64,000 nucleotides of DNA from Bacteroidota bacterium (GTDB lineage: Bacteria; Bacteroidota; Bacteroidia; Bacteroidales; F082), in the NCBI GenBank assembly GCA_018830105.1, contig JAHJTC010000016.1, forward strand, positions 372,001 to 436,000. Direction: 5' to 3'. Below the pieces are notes generated by a model that worked only from the letters and a program-made list of their open reading frames with translations, was not told where the DNA came from and searched no databases. Shown one piece after another: positions 37,387 to 48,090 of this stretch. The first letter of the stretch is position 1; each line of letters opens with the position of its first letter. Position numbers and translations under genes: made by a program.

Positions 37387-39093
37387 ATGAGAGGTATAGA
37401 CTTGATTTCGTCCCTTTGGTCGCAAATTTATCCTGAAGCAGACGCTCAGCTATTGGAGGGTTTTATCGAAGAGTTGACACAGCTAAACAAGCCGGCTAAA
37501 GATGCTGATACCAGCTGGTATCAGGATGCCGTAGTTTATTCGTTGTATGTTGACTTGTTTAACAAGGACTTCGACGGGCTGAAAGAAAAGCTGGATTATA
37601 TAAAATCTCTTGGCGTCAACACCTTGTGGCTGCTGCCAATTCTCGACTCGCCTATGCGTGATGCCGGCTTCGACATACGCAATTACGACCTGATACGACA
37701 CGAGCTTTTGGGTTTGCCCGAAAATCATAGCAAGGCAGAGCAGGAAGCTGTTTTTGGTGACTTTTTGAAGGAAGCTCATTCACGGGGTTTGCGTGTGATT
37801 TTTGATATTGCGCTCAACCATGTTTCGGAAACCCATCCCTGGTTTCAAAGTGCCAAAGAATCCATTTCAAGTCCATTTCGTGATTATTTCATCTGGACGC
37901 AGGATATAAGCCTGTACAAAGATGCCCGCATCATTTTCAAAGGACTCGAAAAAAGCAATTGGGAGCCCTCGGGCGATGCGTATTTCTTTCACCGCTTTTT
38001 CAATTTTCAGCCCGATCTAAACTACCGCAACCCCAAGGTGTTGCTTGATATGCTGCGTCATTTCCTTTATTGGCAACAGCTGGGCGTTGATGGTTTTAGG
38101 GCTGATGCCATTCCTTACCTTTGGAAAGAAGAGGGTACTGACTGTGAAAACCTGCCCCAAACGCATCTGATCATGAAGTTTTATCGTGCAGTGCTTGATA
38201 GAGTCCGTCCCGGCACCCTGATTTTGGCCGAAGCCTGTCAGAAACCTAACAAGGTAGTGGAGTATTTGGGCGATGGAGACGAATGCCATGCTGCCTATCA
38301 TTTTCCCCTTATGCCGATGTTTTACAAAGCCATTGCCAGCCAGCAGGCTGATCCAATAATCAATATTCTGGACACGGCTGTTACCCCTAAAAAACCAGAT
38401 AATACGCAATGGTTCACCTTTTTGCGCTGTCACGATGAATTGAGCCTTGAATTGGTTTATGTGTCGGAAGCAGATCGTAAATATATCCATGACAATTATT
38501 GTTTGCAGCCTGAGTGGGATTTCCGCGAGGGAGAAGGAATTTCGGCGAGGCTGGCCAATCTGTTTCAGTTCGACGAACGCAAGATAGGTCTGGCCTACTC
38601 CATCATGCTCACGCTTCCGGGAACACCCGTAATTTATTATGGCGATGAATTTGGTAAGGAAAATGACCAGCGCTATTATGAAGAAATGATTCATCAGACC
38701 GGAAAAGACGATACCCGCTTTTTGGTTCGGGGCAAGATAAACTGGCCCTTGCGTGAGGCACAACTCAATGATCCTTCAACTTTTCAGTACCGTGTATTTC
38801 ATCGCATTCAAAAACTGCTTGAGCTGCGCCGGAAGTTGGGTGTTTTTGGACAGGGAAGTCTTGAATTTATTGAACCGGATGCTCAAGACACACAAAATCC
38901 TGCTGTGCTTGCCTATATCCGCAAGCTTGGGGAAACCCGTGTTTTGGTAGTTCAAAACCTTTCATCAAAGCCACAACTTGCCCGCTTTGAAAGCATCAGT
39001 GCCACGGGCATCAACTTGCTGCAGGACAGCGTGATTGCCCTCGACGAAATTATTCTGAAACCCTATGCCTATCATTGGATAAAAATCGATTAA
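37387..39093 (+). CDS. GH13 enzyme, trehalose-synthase/maltosyl type (cytoplasmic)
   Basis: 568 residues, no signal peptide. GH13 barrel with WYQDAVVYSLYVDLFNKD, VIFDIALNHVSETHPWF, nucleophile Asp240 in VDGFRADAIPYLW, acid/base Glu282 in LILAEACQKPN and Asp350 in FLRCHDELSLE. The opening WYQDAVVYSL and the layout resemble maltose alpha-D-glucosyltransferases (TreS) and related GH13_16 enzymes, which isomerise maltose to trehalose; sucrose-cleaving relatives are also possible. It starts a plus-strand operon with the phosphoglucomutase/GH65 fusion (20 bases on), so the pair would handle maltose or trehalose inside the cell. Family firm, activity uncertain. Confidence 0.85.
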   Translation: MRGIDLISSLWSQIYPEADAQLLEGFIEELTQLNKPAKDADTSWYQDAVVYSLYVDLFNKDFDGLKEKLDYIKSLGVNTLWLLPILDSPMRDAGFDIRNYDLIRHELLGLPENHSKAEQEAVFGDFLKEAHSRGLRVIFDIALNHVSETHPWFQSAKESISSPFRDYFIWTQDISLYKDARIIFKGLEKSNWEPSGDAYFFHRFFNFQPDLNYRNPKVLLDMLRHFLYWQQLGVDGFRADAIPYLWKEEGTDCENLPQTHLIMKFYRAVLDRVRPGTLILAEACQKPNKVVEYLGDGDECHAAYHFPLMPMFYKAIASQQADPIINILDTAVTPKKPDNTQWFTFLRCHDELSLELVYVSEADRKYIHDNYCLQPEWDFREGEGISARLANLFQFDERKIGLAYSIMLTLPGTPVIYYGDEFGKENDQRYYEEMIHQTGKDDTRFLVRGKINWPLREAQLNDPSTFQYRVFHRIQKLLELRRKLGVFGQGSLEFIEPDAQDTQNPAVLAYIRKLGETRVLVVQNLSSKPQLARFESISATGINLLQDSVIALDEIILKPYAYHWIKID

Positions 39094-39113
39094 CCCTTAA
39101 CACAGCACCATAT

Positions 39114-42100
39114 ATGAGTTCCAATAAATTATTTGATGCCGTTATCTTTGATCTTGATGGCGTAATTACTAAAACCGCCCTGGTTCACAGCGCCGCCTGG
39201 AAGCTGATGTTCGATGCGTTTTTAAAGGCCCATGCCGGGCAAACCGGAACAGCCTTTGTGCCCTTTGATCATAAATCGGATTACCTGCCTTTTGTCGATG
39301 GCAAGCCGCGTTACAAAGGCGTTGCTGATTTCCTTGCCTCCCGGAGTATTGAGCTGCCTTTTGGCGATCCGGATGACAAGGCTGATATGTTGACAGTTTG
39401 CGGGCTGGGCAATCGCAAAAATCAGGCCTTCAATGAGGTATTGGATCGCGACGGCGTTGAAGTTTATCCTTCAACGGTAGCACTGATGAAAACTTTGCGT
39501 CAGAATGGCTATCGGGTAGGTGTGGCCTCTTCCAGCAAAAACTGTGAGGGTGTTTTGCGCGCTGCCGGATTGCTCGATTTGGTCGAAACACGCATTGATG
39601 GCGTGGTATCAGCAGAAATTGGTCTGAAAGGAAAGCCGGAAGCTGACATTTTCACGACAGCAGCCGACCGCCTTGACAGTAGTTATGCGCGAAGTATTGT
39701 TGTGGAAGATGCTGTTTCGGGTGTTGCTGCCGGAAAAAACGGTCGCTTTGGACTCGTGCTGGGAGTGGCTCGCGAAGAAAATCAGGTAGAACTTTATGAA
39801 AATGGAGCTGATTGGGTCGTTGATGACCTGCAGGAAGTGACTATTGAAGATTTGAATCATTGGTTTTCTACAGGGGTTGAAGCCGACAGCTGGTCCATTA
39901 CTTATCATGGCTATCATCCTGCAAAGGAACGCTCGCGCGAAGCCCTGCTGGCAATTGGTAACGGCTATTTTGGCGTGCGTGGTGCAATGGAAGAAAGCAG
40001 TGCTAGTGCTGTAAATTATCCGGGAACGTATATGGCCGGGATGTATAACCGCCTGATTACTAAAATAGCTGATCGGGATGTTGAGAATGAAGATTTTGTA
40101 AACCTGCCCAATTGGCTTCCTGTAAACTTTAAGGTGGATGATGGAGAATGGTTCGACCCAAACCGCCTTAAAATCATCAGCCTGAAACGCCGGATTGATC
40201 TTAGAAATGCGCTTTTGGAACGCGAAATGCTGGTAGAAGATGATCAGGGTCATCAAACCCTTGTCCGCAGCAAACGCCTTGCCAGCCTTGAGAATAATTT
40301 ATTGGCAGCCATCTGTTACGAACTGGAACCAATTAATTATGATGGCACAATCAGTTTACGATCGGGGATTGACGGACAAATAATTAATGCCGGTGTTGAC
40401 CGCTATAAAACATTGTCGTCCAAGCACCTGGAGCCTATAAAGCAAGGAGAAGAGGAAGGAAGGATTTATGTGGTGGTCAAAACCAATCAATCGGAGCATC
40501 AGATTGCTGAGGTGGCCAAACATCAGCTGTTTCTCAATGCCGAAATCATTGATGCACAGGAGGCTTTTGAGATCTCCGAAAGTCGCGTCTTTGCAGCATT
40601 TAAACAGGAAGTAAAGGCCGGAGATAAACTGAGGCTTGAGAAAACCGTAGCCATTTGCAGCGATAAGGAACATTTTGTGGACGATGCCCTGTCGTCAGCC
40701 TTTGCATCTGTAAAAACAGAATCAAGTTTCGATAATCTTTTTCAGGATAATCAAGCGAGATGGGCTGAACTTTGGGAAAGGACGGATATCGTTGTAGCCG
40801 GCGATCGCTGGTCGCAGAAACTATTGCGCTTGCATATCTTTCATTTGCTGGTGTCGGTTTCGCCTTTCAACAGACAGTTGGATGCCAGCATAACAGCGCG
40901 CGGACTGCATGGCGAGGCCTATCGCGGCCATATCTTTTGGGACGAATTATTTATTCTTCCCTTTTATGACCTGCACCTGCCCGAGGTGGCCAAATCCTTG
41001 CTGATGTATCGTCACCGCCGCCTGCCCGAAGCCCGGAAGTATGCTGCCATGCATGGCTATTCAGGTGCAATGTTCCCTTGGCAGAGTGGTAGCGATGGGC
41101 GCGAAGAAACACAAGTGGTCCACCTGAATCCCCTCACCGGGAAATGGGGCGACGACAACTCTTCGTTACAGCGACATGTTTCGCTGGCTATTGCCTATAA
41201 TGTGTGGGACTATTTCTGGATCACCAATGATGAGGCCTTCCTGAAAAAATATGGTGCCGGTTTGTTTTTCGAGATTTGCCGCTTTTGGGCAAGTAAGGCG
41301 CAATGGAATGAACAAACAGAACGCTATCATATCGCCGAAGTAATGGGTCCCGATGAGTTTCATGAGCACCTGCCCGGAACAGAAAAAGGCGGGCTTACCG
41401 ATAATGCCTATACCAATATCATGGTCGCATGGATTTTTGGTAAAGCCATGGAAATTAAGAAGATTATTGGGAATTTGAAAGCTGCATTGCCGGATTTCGA
41501 AGAGGCAGAAGTGCTGCAATGGCAGCAGATAGCCTCCAAGCTTAATCTTGAAATCAATACTGAAGGCATTATTGCGCAGTTTGCCGGGTATTTTGATTTG
41601 CAGGAACTGGACTGGGATGCTTATACCAAAAAGTATGACAATATCCACCGCATGGATCGTATTCTAAAGGCCGAAGGCAAATCACCCGATGCTTATAAGC
41701 TTGCCAAACAGGCAGATACACTCATGACGTTTTACAACCTGAACAAGGAAGAAGTGGACGGATTGCTTCAGAAGATGGGATATCAGCTTTCGGAAGACTA
41801 CCTGAAACGCAACATGGAATATTACCTGCAGCGTACCTCTCATGGCTCTACCTTAAGTCGTGTGGTGCATGCCCGTCTGGCTGCCACCATAGGCGATGAG
41901 GCATTGAGCTGGAATCTGTATCAGGATGCACTGTCAAGTGATTACAACGATATTCAGGGTGGCACCACAGGCGAAGGAATTCATGCTGGCGTAATGGCAG
42001 GCACAGTGCTGATCGCACTCAATACTTTTGCCGGCATCAATTACCGCAAACAATTTTTGCACCTGGAGCCGGCTCTTCCCAAAGCCTGGGAAAGCCTTGC

Positions 42101-42254
42101 TTTTAAGCTGACATTCAAACAAACAGATTTTGCTTTTGAAATCAGCCATCAGGAAGTTCGTGTAATGGCCAACAAAAACACCACTATTTGCGTTTATAAT
42201 AAAAGTCACCAACTCGTTGGAAAAGAATGGACTATTATTTCATTAAAGCTTTAA
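39114..42254 (+). CDS. Fused beta-phosphoglucomutase and GH65 disaccharide phosphorylase
   Basis: 1047 residues from ATG 39114 (an upstream TTG at 39075 would overlap the previous gene). Residues 1-255 are a HAD beta-phosphoglucomutase: Asp13 and Asp15 in VIFDLDGVIT, GVASSSKNCEGVLRAAG, and KPEADIFTTAADRLDS with VVEDAVSGVAAGKNG. Residues about 275-1045 are family GH65: GNGYFGVRGAMEES, HGEAYRGHIFWDELFILP, the acid Glu748 in VMGPDEFHEHLPG, and SHGSTLSRVVHARLA. GH65 phosphorolyses maltose (or trehalose, kojibiose) to glucose and beta-glucose 1-phosphate, and the N-terminal domain turns the latter into glucose 6-phosphate, so substrate channelling is built in. The disaccharide is most likely maltose from context. 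Both active sites look intact. Confidence 0.93.
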   Translation: MSSNKLFDAVIFDLDGVITKTALVHSAAWKLMFDAFLKAHAGQTGTAFVPFDHKSDYLPFVDGKPRYKGVADFLASRSIELPFGDPDDKADMLTVCGLGNRKNQAFNEVLDRDGVEVYPSTVALMKTLRQNGYRVGVASSSKNCEGVLRAAGLLDLVETRIDGVVSAEIGLKGKPEADIFTTAADRLDSSYARSIVVEDAVSGVAAGKNGRFGLVLGVAREENQVELYENGADWVVDDLQEVTIEDLNHWFSTGVEADSWSITYHGYHPAKERSREALLAIGNGYFGVRGAMEESSASAVNYPGTYMAGMYNRLITKIADRDVENEDFVNLPNWLPVNFKVDDGEWFDPNRLKIISLKRRIDLRNALLEREMLVEDDQGHQTLVRSKRLASLENNLLAAICYELEPINYDGTISLRSGIDGQIINAGVDRYKTLSSKHLEPIKQGEEEGRIYVVVKTNQSEHQIAEVAKHQLFLNAEIIDAQEAFEISESRVFAAFKQEVKAGDKLRLEKTVAICSDKEHFVDDALSSAFASVKTESSFDNLFQDNQARWAELWERTDIVVAGDRWSQKLLRLHIFHLLVSVSPFNRQLDASITARGLHGEAYRGHIFWDELFILPFYDLHLPEVAKSLLMYRHRRLPEARKYAAMHGYSGAMFPWQSGSDGREETQVVHLNPLTGKWGDDNSSLQRHVSLAIAYNVWDYFWITNDEAFLKKYGAGLFFEICRFWASKAQWNEQTERYHIAEVMGPDEFHEHLPGTEKGGLTDNAYTNIMVAWIFGKAMEIKKIIGNLKAALPDFEEAEVLQWQQIASKLNLEINTEGIIAQFAGYFDLQELDWDAYTKKYDNIHRMDRILKAEGKSPDAYKLAKQADTLMTFYNLNKEEVDGLLQKMGYQLSEDYLKRNMEYYLQRTSHGSTLSRVVHARLAATIGDEALSWNLYQDALSSDYNDIQGGTTGEGIHAGVMAGTVLIALNTFAGINYRKQFLHLEPALPKAWESLAFKLTFKQTDFAFEISHQEVRVMANKNTTICVYNKSHQLVGKEWTIISLKL

Positions 42255-42257
42255 GCT

Positions 42258-42896
42258 ATGTTAAACGATAAACTTACCGTAACGCCCAAGCATGAGCAGG
42301 CAGCGGATGTGGTCATTGAATTTATGGCCGAAAAATTAAAACCAAAGTACATTATTGCCATCGGTGGGGAAGTGGGTTCCGGAAAATCTACGCTGGCATT
42401 TGCGATTGCGCACAAGCTTAAAAAGCAGGGCGTGAGAAGTAAAATTATGGATTTGGACGATTTCTACAAGGTGTCACCACTCGAACGTAAAGAATGGCGC
42501 AGAACCAACGGCATCGATAGTGTTGGGCCGAATGAGTATGACTGGGGCAGGATTATTCATGTAATCAACGATTTCTACGAGAATAATATCGCAGTAATGC
42601 CTTGTGTGGATCTGATTACAGACTATGTTGATGAGGTGAAAACAAATTTCAATGGTGTTGATGTTGCGATTATCAACGGTTTGTATGCTACGAAAATAGA
42701 GCAGGCCGATTTGCGCGTCTTTATTGAGCTCACCTATGACGAAACCCGGGAAGCACAGCTTTTTGGCGACAAAGAGGAAATAACGGCATTCAGAAAGAAG
42801 ATATTGGAGCGGGAGCATCAAATGGTTCAGGCCTTGAAAGTGGGCAGCGATTTGTTTTTTGATTTTGATGCCACACTCGATAAATACCATTTATAA
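42258..42896 (+). CDS. Uridine-kinase-like P-loop kinase (copy 1)
   Basis: 212 residues, soluble. P-loop GGEVGSGKSTLAFAIA (about residues 35-50), then MDLDDFYKVSPLERKEWRR, the counterpart of the Asp/Tyr substrate region of uridine and pantothenate kinases, and INGLYATKIEQADLRVFIEL. It starts three bases after the GH65 fusion stop, so it is translationally linked to maltose catabolism. Substrate unknown; uridine kinase is only the nearest family, and a sugar or sugar-nucleoside could be the acceptor. A close paralogue follows at 43042, in the same order and of identical length. Confidence 0.75.
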   Translation: MLNDKLTVTPKHEQAADVVIEFMAEKLKPKYIIAIGGEVGSGKSTLAFAIAHKLKKQGVRSKIMDLDDFYKVSPLERKEWRRTNGIDSVGPNEYDWGRIIHVINDFYENNIAVMPCVDLITDYVDEVKTNFNGVDVAIINGLYATKIEQADLRVFIELTYDETREAQLFGDKEEITAFRKKILEREHQMVQALKVGSDLFFDFDATLDKYHL

Positions 42897-43041
42897 AGTG
42901 CTTAAGCCATGGAAACTGTTTTAAAGTTGAGGTGCACTAAGTACAGCAGATAAGCCAGGTTTCTGTCAATGGTATTTATGCAAATAATTGATATATAAGT
43001 TATTAAAAATACAACACACAACATTAACAAACGAGATCAAC

Positions 43042-43680
43042 ATGTTAGGAGACATCTTACTCATTACCGAAAAGCATCAGCTAGCCGGCAAGGCCATCAT
43101 CGAACATATTTTGGCGAATAAAAAGGATAAAATGATGATTGCTATTTCCGGCGAATCGGGATCCGGCAAAACCGAACTGGCGCATGTAGTAGCCAAAGGA
43201 CTGCGCAAAGCGGGCATCATGGCCAAGCCCTTGCATATCGACAATTATTACCGCATTCATCCGCTGGAACGCACAGAATGGCGCAAGAATAATGGCATTC
43301 AAAATGTTGTCGGTCCCGGAGAGTATGACTGGGATACGCTTAACCGCAACATCAAGGAGTTTAAAGAAGGGCGTTCCTCAACCGGTCCCTGTGTGGATCT
43401 TGTTACAGAGCAAATTGATCAGCTCACCACCGATTATAGCGGTATCGATATGCTGATTATTGATGGATTGTATGCCATCAAAACGGAAGAGGTGGATGTG
43501 CGTGTGTTTATCGAACTCACCTATCATGAAACCAAGAAAGCACAGGCAGTTAGGGGCAAAGAGCCGCAGAATGAATACCGTATGCAGGTGCTCGAAACAG
43601 AACATCAGCAAGTGCAGGCACTTAAACCAAGTGCCGATATTTTTATCGGCATGGATTATGCATTCCGCCTGGCCAAATAG
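43042..43680 (+). CDS. Uridine-kinase-like P-loop kinase (copy 2)
   Basis: 212 residues from ATG 43042; the upstream TTG at 42988 is rejected because the paralogue at 42258 aligns from this Met (MLGDILLITEKHQ against MLNDKLTVTPKHE). P-loop SGESGSGKTELAHVVA, IDNYYRIHPLERTEWRKNNG, and IDGLYAIKTEEVDVRVFIEL. Colinear with copy 1 throughout, so a tandem duplication, but clearly diverged. It has a 145-base leader of its own, so it may be separately regulated. A palindromic repeat element follows directly. Function as for copy 1: a phosphotransferase of unknown substrate. Confidence 0.75.
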   Translation: MLGDILLITEKHQLAGKAIIEHILANKKDKMMIAISGESGSGKTELAHVVAKGLRKAGIMAKPLHIDNYYRIHPLERTEWRKNNGIQNVVGPGEYDWDTLNRNIKEFKEGRSSTGPCVDLVTEQIDQLTTDYSGIDMLIIDGLYAIKTEEVDVRVFIELTYHETKKAQAVRGKEPQNEYRMQVLETEHQQVQALKPSADIFIGMDYAFRLAK

Positions 43681-43688
43681 TGTCTGTC

Positions 43689-43811
43689 CATAATGTCCGA
43701 TATCTGCGTTGCTATAAAAATTTTAAATCCTCAAATACTTTAGTATACTGCGGTTTAAAATTTTTATGCGCCCTGCCTGACGGCCAGGCAGGCTTGATCT
43801 CGACCATTATG
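43689..43811. repeat. Palindromic MITE-like element
   Basis: About 123 bases: ends CATAATGTCCGA (43689-43700) and TCGACCATTATG (43800-43811) match as inverted repeats at 10 of 12 positions; inside, ATAAAAATTTTAAA (43714-43727) faces TTTAAAATTTTTAT (43754-43767), and a GC hairpin CCTGCCTG/CAGGCAGG lies at 43772-43792. No frame of its own. A degenerate copy in reverse orientation is at 47936-48022. Confidence 0.7.
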
Positions 43812-43941
43812 AATCAGCCACTGGACTTTATAGACAAACTCTAAATAGGATCATACAATAATTTCCGGCAGCTGCGATGTATGGTGGATAGGAAATTTCC
43901 CGGCAATTCTTACCTTTACCCTGTTCAATTTTTTTATCATT

Positions 43942-45168
43942 ATGGAATCAATCCAACACCTTTTTCGCATTGGCTATGGCCCATCTAGCAGTCATACAAT
44001 GGGACCCTGTCGCGCTGCAACACGTTTTAAAGCGGAGAATCCGCAAGCCGAGGCTTTTCGGGTAATTCTATATGGGAGTCTTGCGGCTACCGGCAAGGGC
44101 CATCTTACGGATCAGGCTATTGCCCAGGTGTTAGCGCCTAAGAAGCTTGAAATCGACTGGCGCCCGAAGACTTACCTTGAGCGCCATCCCAATGCCCTGA
44201 CTTTTGAAGCGCTGGATGGCCAGGGAAAGTTGCTCAATCAGTGGACAGCATATAGTGTTGGGGGAGGCTCTATCCTGGGAGAAGGCGAAGAGGCAACGGC
44301 AACACCGGTTTATCCGCACAATACAATGGCCGACATCCTGAAATGGTGCAACCAGCAAGGGAGGACGATGTGGGAATATGTGCAGATCCACGAAAAGCCT
44401 GAAACCTTAGATCACCTGAAAGAGGTGTGGCATGTGATGCAGGAAGCCGTAAAACGTGGCCTGGATAATGAAGGGGTGATACCCGGCGGGTTGCGGCTGG
44501 CGCGTAAAGCCTCATCCTATTATATCAAAGCGCAAAGCCTGAAGGATTCATTGAAAAGCCGTAGCCTGGTATTTGCTTATGCTTTGGCTGTTTCGGAGGA
44601 GAACGCCTCGGGCGGATTGGTGAGTACTGCTCCAACATGCGGCTCCAGCGGTGTGCTGCCAGCGGTATTGTACCATGCAAAAAATGCGCATGGTTTTTCG
44701 GATGAGAAAATCCTGAAAGCTATTGCCACAGCAGGTCTCGTAGGGAATCTGGTAAAGAAGAATGCTTCCATTTCTGGCGCTGCGGTAGGCTGCCAGGGAG
44801 AAGTGGGAACAGCCTGCGCCATGGCTTCAGCGGCCGTGAACCAGCTTTTTGGGGGTAGTCCGCAGCAGATTGAGTATGCCGCCGAAATGGGGCTGGAACA
44901 TCACTTGGGCCTCACCTGCGACCCCATCAATGGCTTGGTTCAGGTGCCCTGTATCGAACGCAATGCGCATGCAGCAGCCCGTGCCTTAGATTGCAATATG
45001 TTTGCGCTGCTCTCGGATGGTAAGCATTTCGTTTCGTTCGATAAGGTAGTGAAAACAATGAAAGTTACCGGAAAGGACATCCCCAGCCTTTATAAAGAAA
45101 CCGCCGAAGGCGGACTGGCGCTCTTCGCCAAACGGAAAGAGCGGAAGGGAGCAAAGGGGCTGGAGTGA
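43942..45168 (+). CDS. sdaA: L-serine dehydratase, single-chain iron-sulfur type
   Basis: Deaminates L-serine to pyruvate and ammonia using a 4Fe-4S cluster in the cytoplasm. 408 residues holding both domains in one chain: the beta domain at the N-terminus (GYGPSSSHTMGPCRAA, SVGGGSILGEGEEA) and the alpha catalytic domain (TAPTCGSSGVLPAVLYHAK, GCQGEVGTACAMASAA, LTCDPINGLVQVPCIERNA). The Cys residues in TCGSSG, GCQGE and TCDPIN are the cluster ligands or neighbours. Single gene, with the MITE-like element 130 bases upstream. No anomaly; the small extra ATP-grasp-like features of some homologues are absent. Confidence 0.93.
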   Translation: MESIQHLFRIGYGPSSSHTMGPCRAATRFKAENPQAEAFRVILYGSLAATGKGHLTDQAIAQVLAPKKLEIDWRPKTYLERHPNALTFEALDGQGKLLNQWTAYSVGGGSILGEGEEATATPVYPHNTMADILKWCNQQGRTMWEYVQIHEKPETLDHLKEVWHVMQEAVKRGLDNEGVIPGGLRLARKASSYYIKAQSLKDSLKSRSLVFAYALAVSEENASGGLVSTAPTCGSSGVLPAVLYHAKNAHGFSDEKILKAIATAGLVGNLVKKNASISGAAVGCQGEVGTACAMASAAVNQLFGGSPQQIEYAAEMGLEHHLGLTCDPINGLVQVPCIERNAHAAARALDCNMFALLSDGKHFVSFDKVVKTMKVTGKDIPSLYKETAEGGLALFAKRKERKGAKGLE

Positions 45169-47803
<2,635 letters not shown>

Positions 47804-47843
47804 AATGCCCCGGGATAAGCCAAAAACTATTGTTTAACACAAT

Positions 47844-47877
47844 GAGGTGGTGCGGAAAACGTGCCGCCTCTTTTTTT
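47844..47877 (+). terminator. katG intrinsic terminator
   Basis: GAGGTGG (47844-47850) pairs with CCGCCTC (47864-47870, one G-T pair), followed by seven T. Confidence 0.88.
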
Positions 47878-47935
47878 GGGCAAGGTTGGAAATCCCTTTG
47901 AATGATCTCGAATCATGCCCGCTTCGGTATGCTCG

Positions 47936-48022
47936 GGATCAAAGTGCGAAAAAGTTTTAAAACCAAAGTACTCACAGATTTTAAATTTTTTCCGGGATGC
48001 AGATTATGGATATTATTGACAG
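47936..48022. repeat. Degenerate, inverted copy of the MITE-like element
   Basis: Reads like the reverse complement of 43681-43790: GCGAAAAAGTTTTAAAACC, AAAGTACTCACAGATTTTAA, then GCAGATTATGGATATTATTG against GCAGATATCGGACATTATGG. One inner arm is shortened by about 10 bases. The GC hairpin is not conserved. Confidence 0.55.
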
Positions 48023-48061
48023 TCGCGCGCTGCTTGACCACTAAGCCGTAAAAATTCTTAT

Positions 48062-48069
48062 TACTTTTG
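48062..48069 (+). promoter_or_regulatory. Probable mutS2 -7 box
   Basis: TACTTTTG fits TAnnTTTG. TTG at 48034-48036 is 25 bases upstream, slightly longer than usual. The box overlaps a potential upstream TTG start, arguing that translation begins later at 48091. Confidence 0.55.
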
Positions 48070-48090
48070 CCCTTTAAAACAAAACTACAC

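Noticed and set aside
43689-43811. Insertion sequence with transposase
   Set aside because: Element is only about 123 bases with no frame; called MITE-like.
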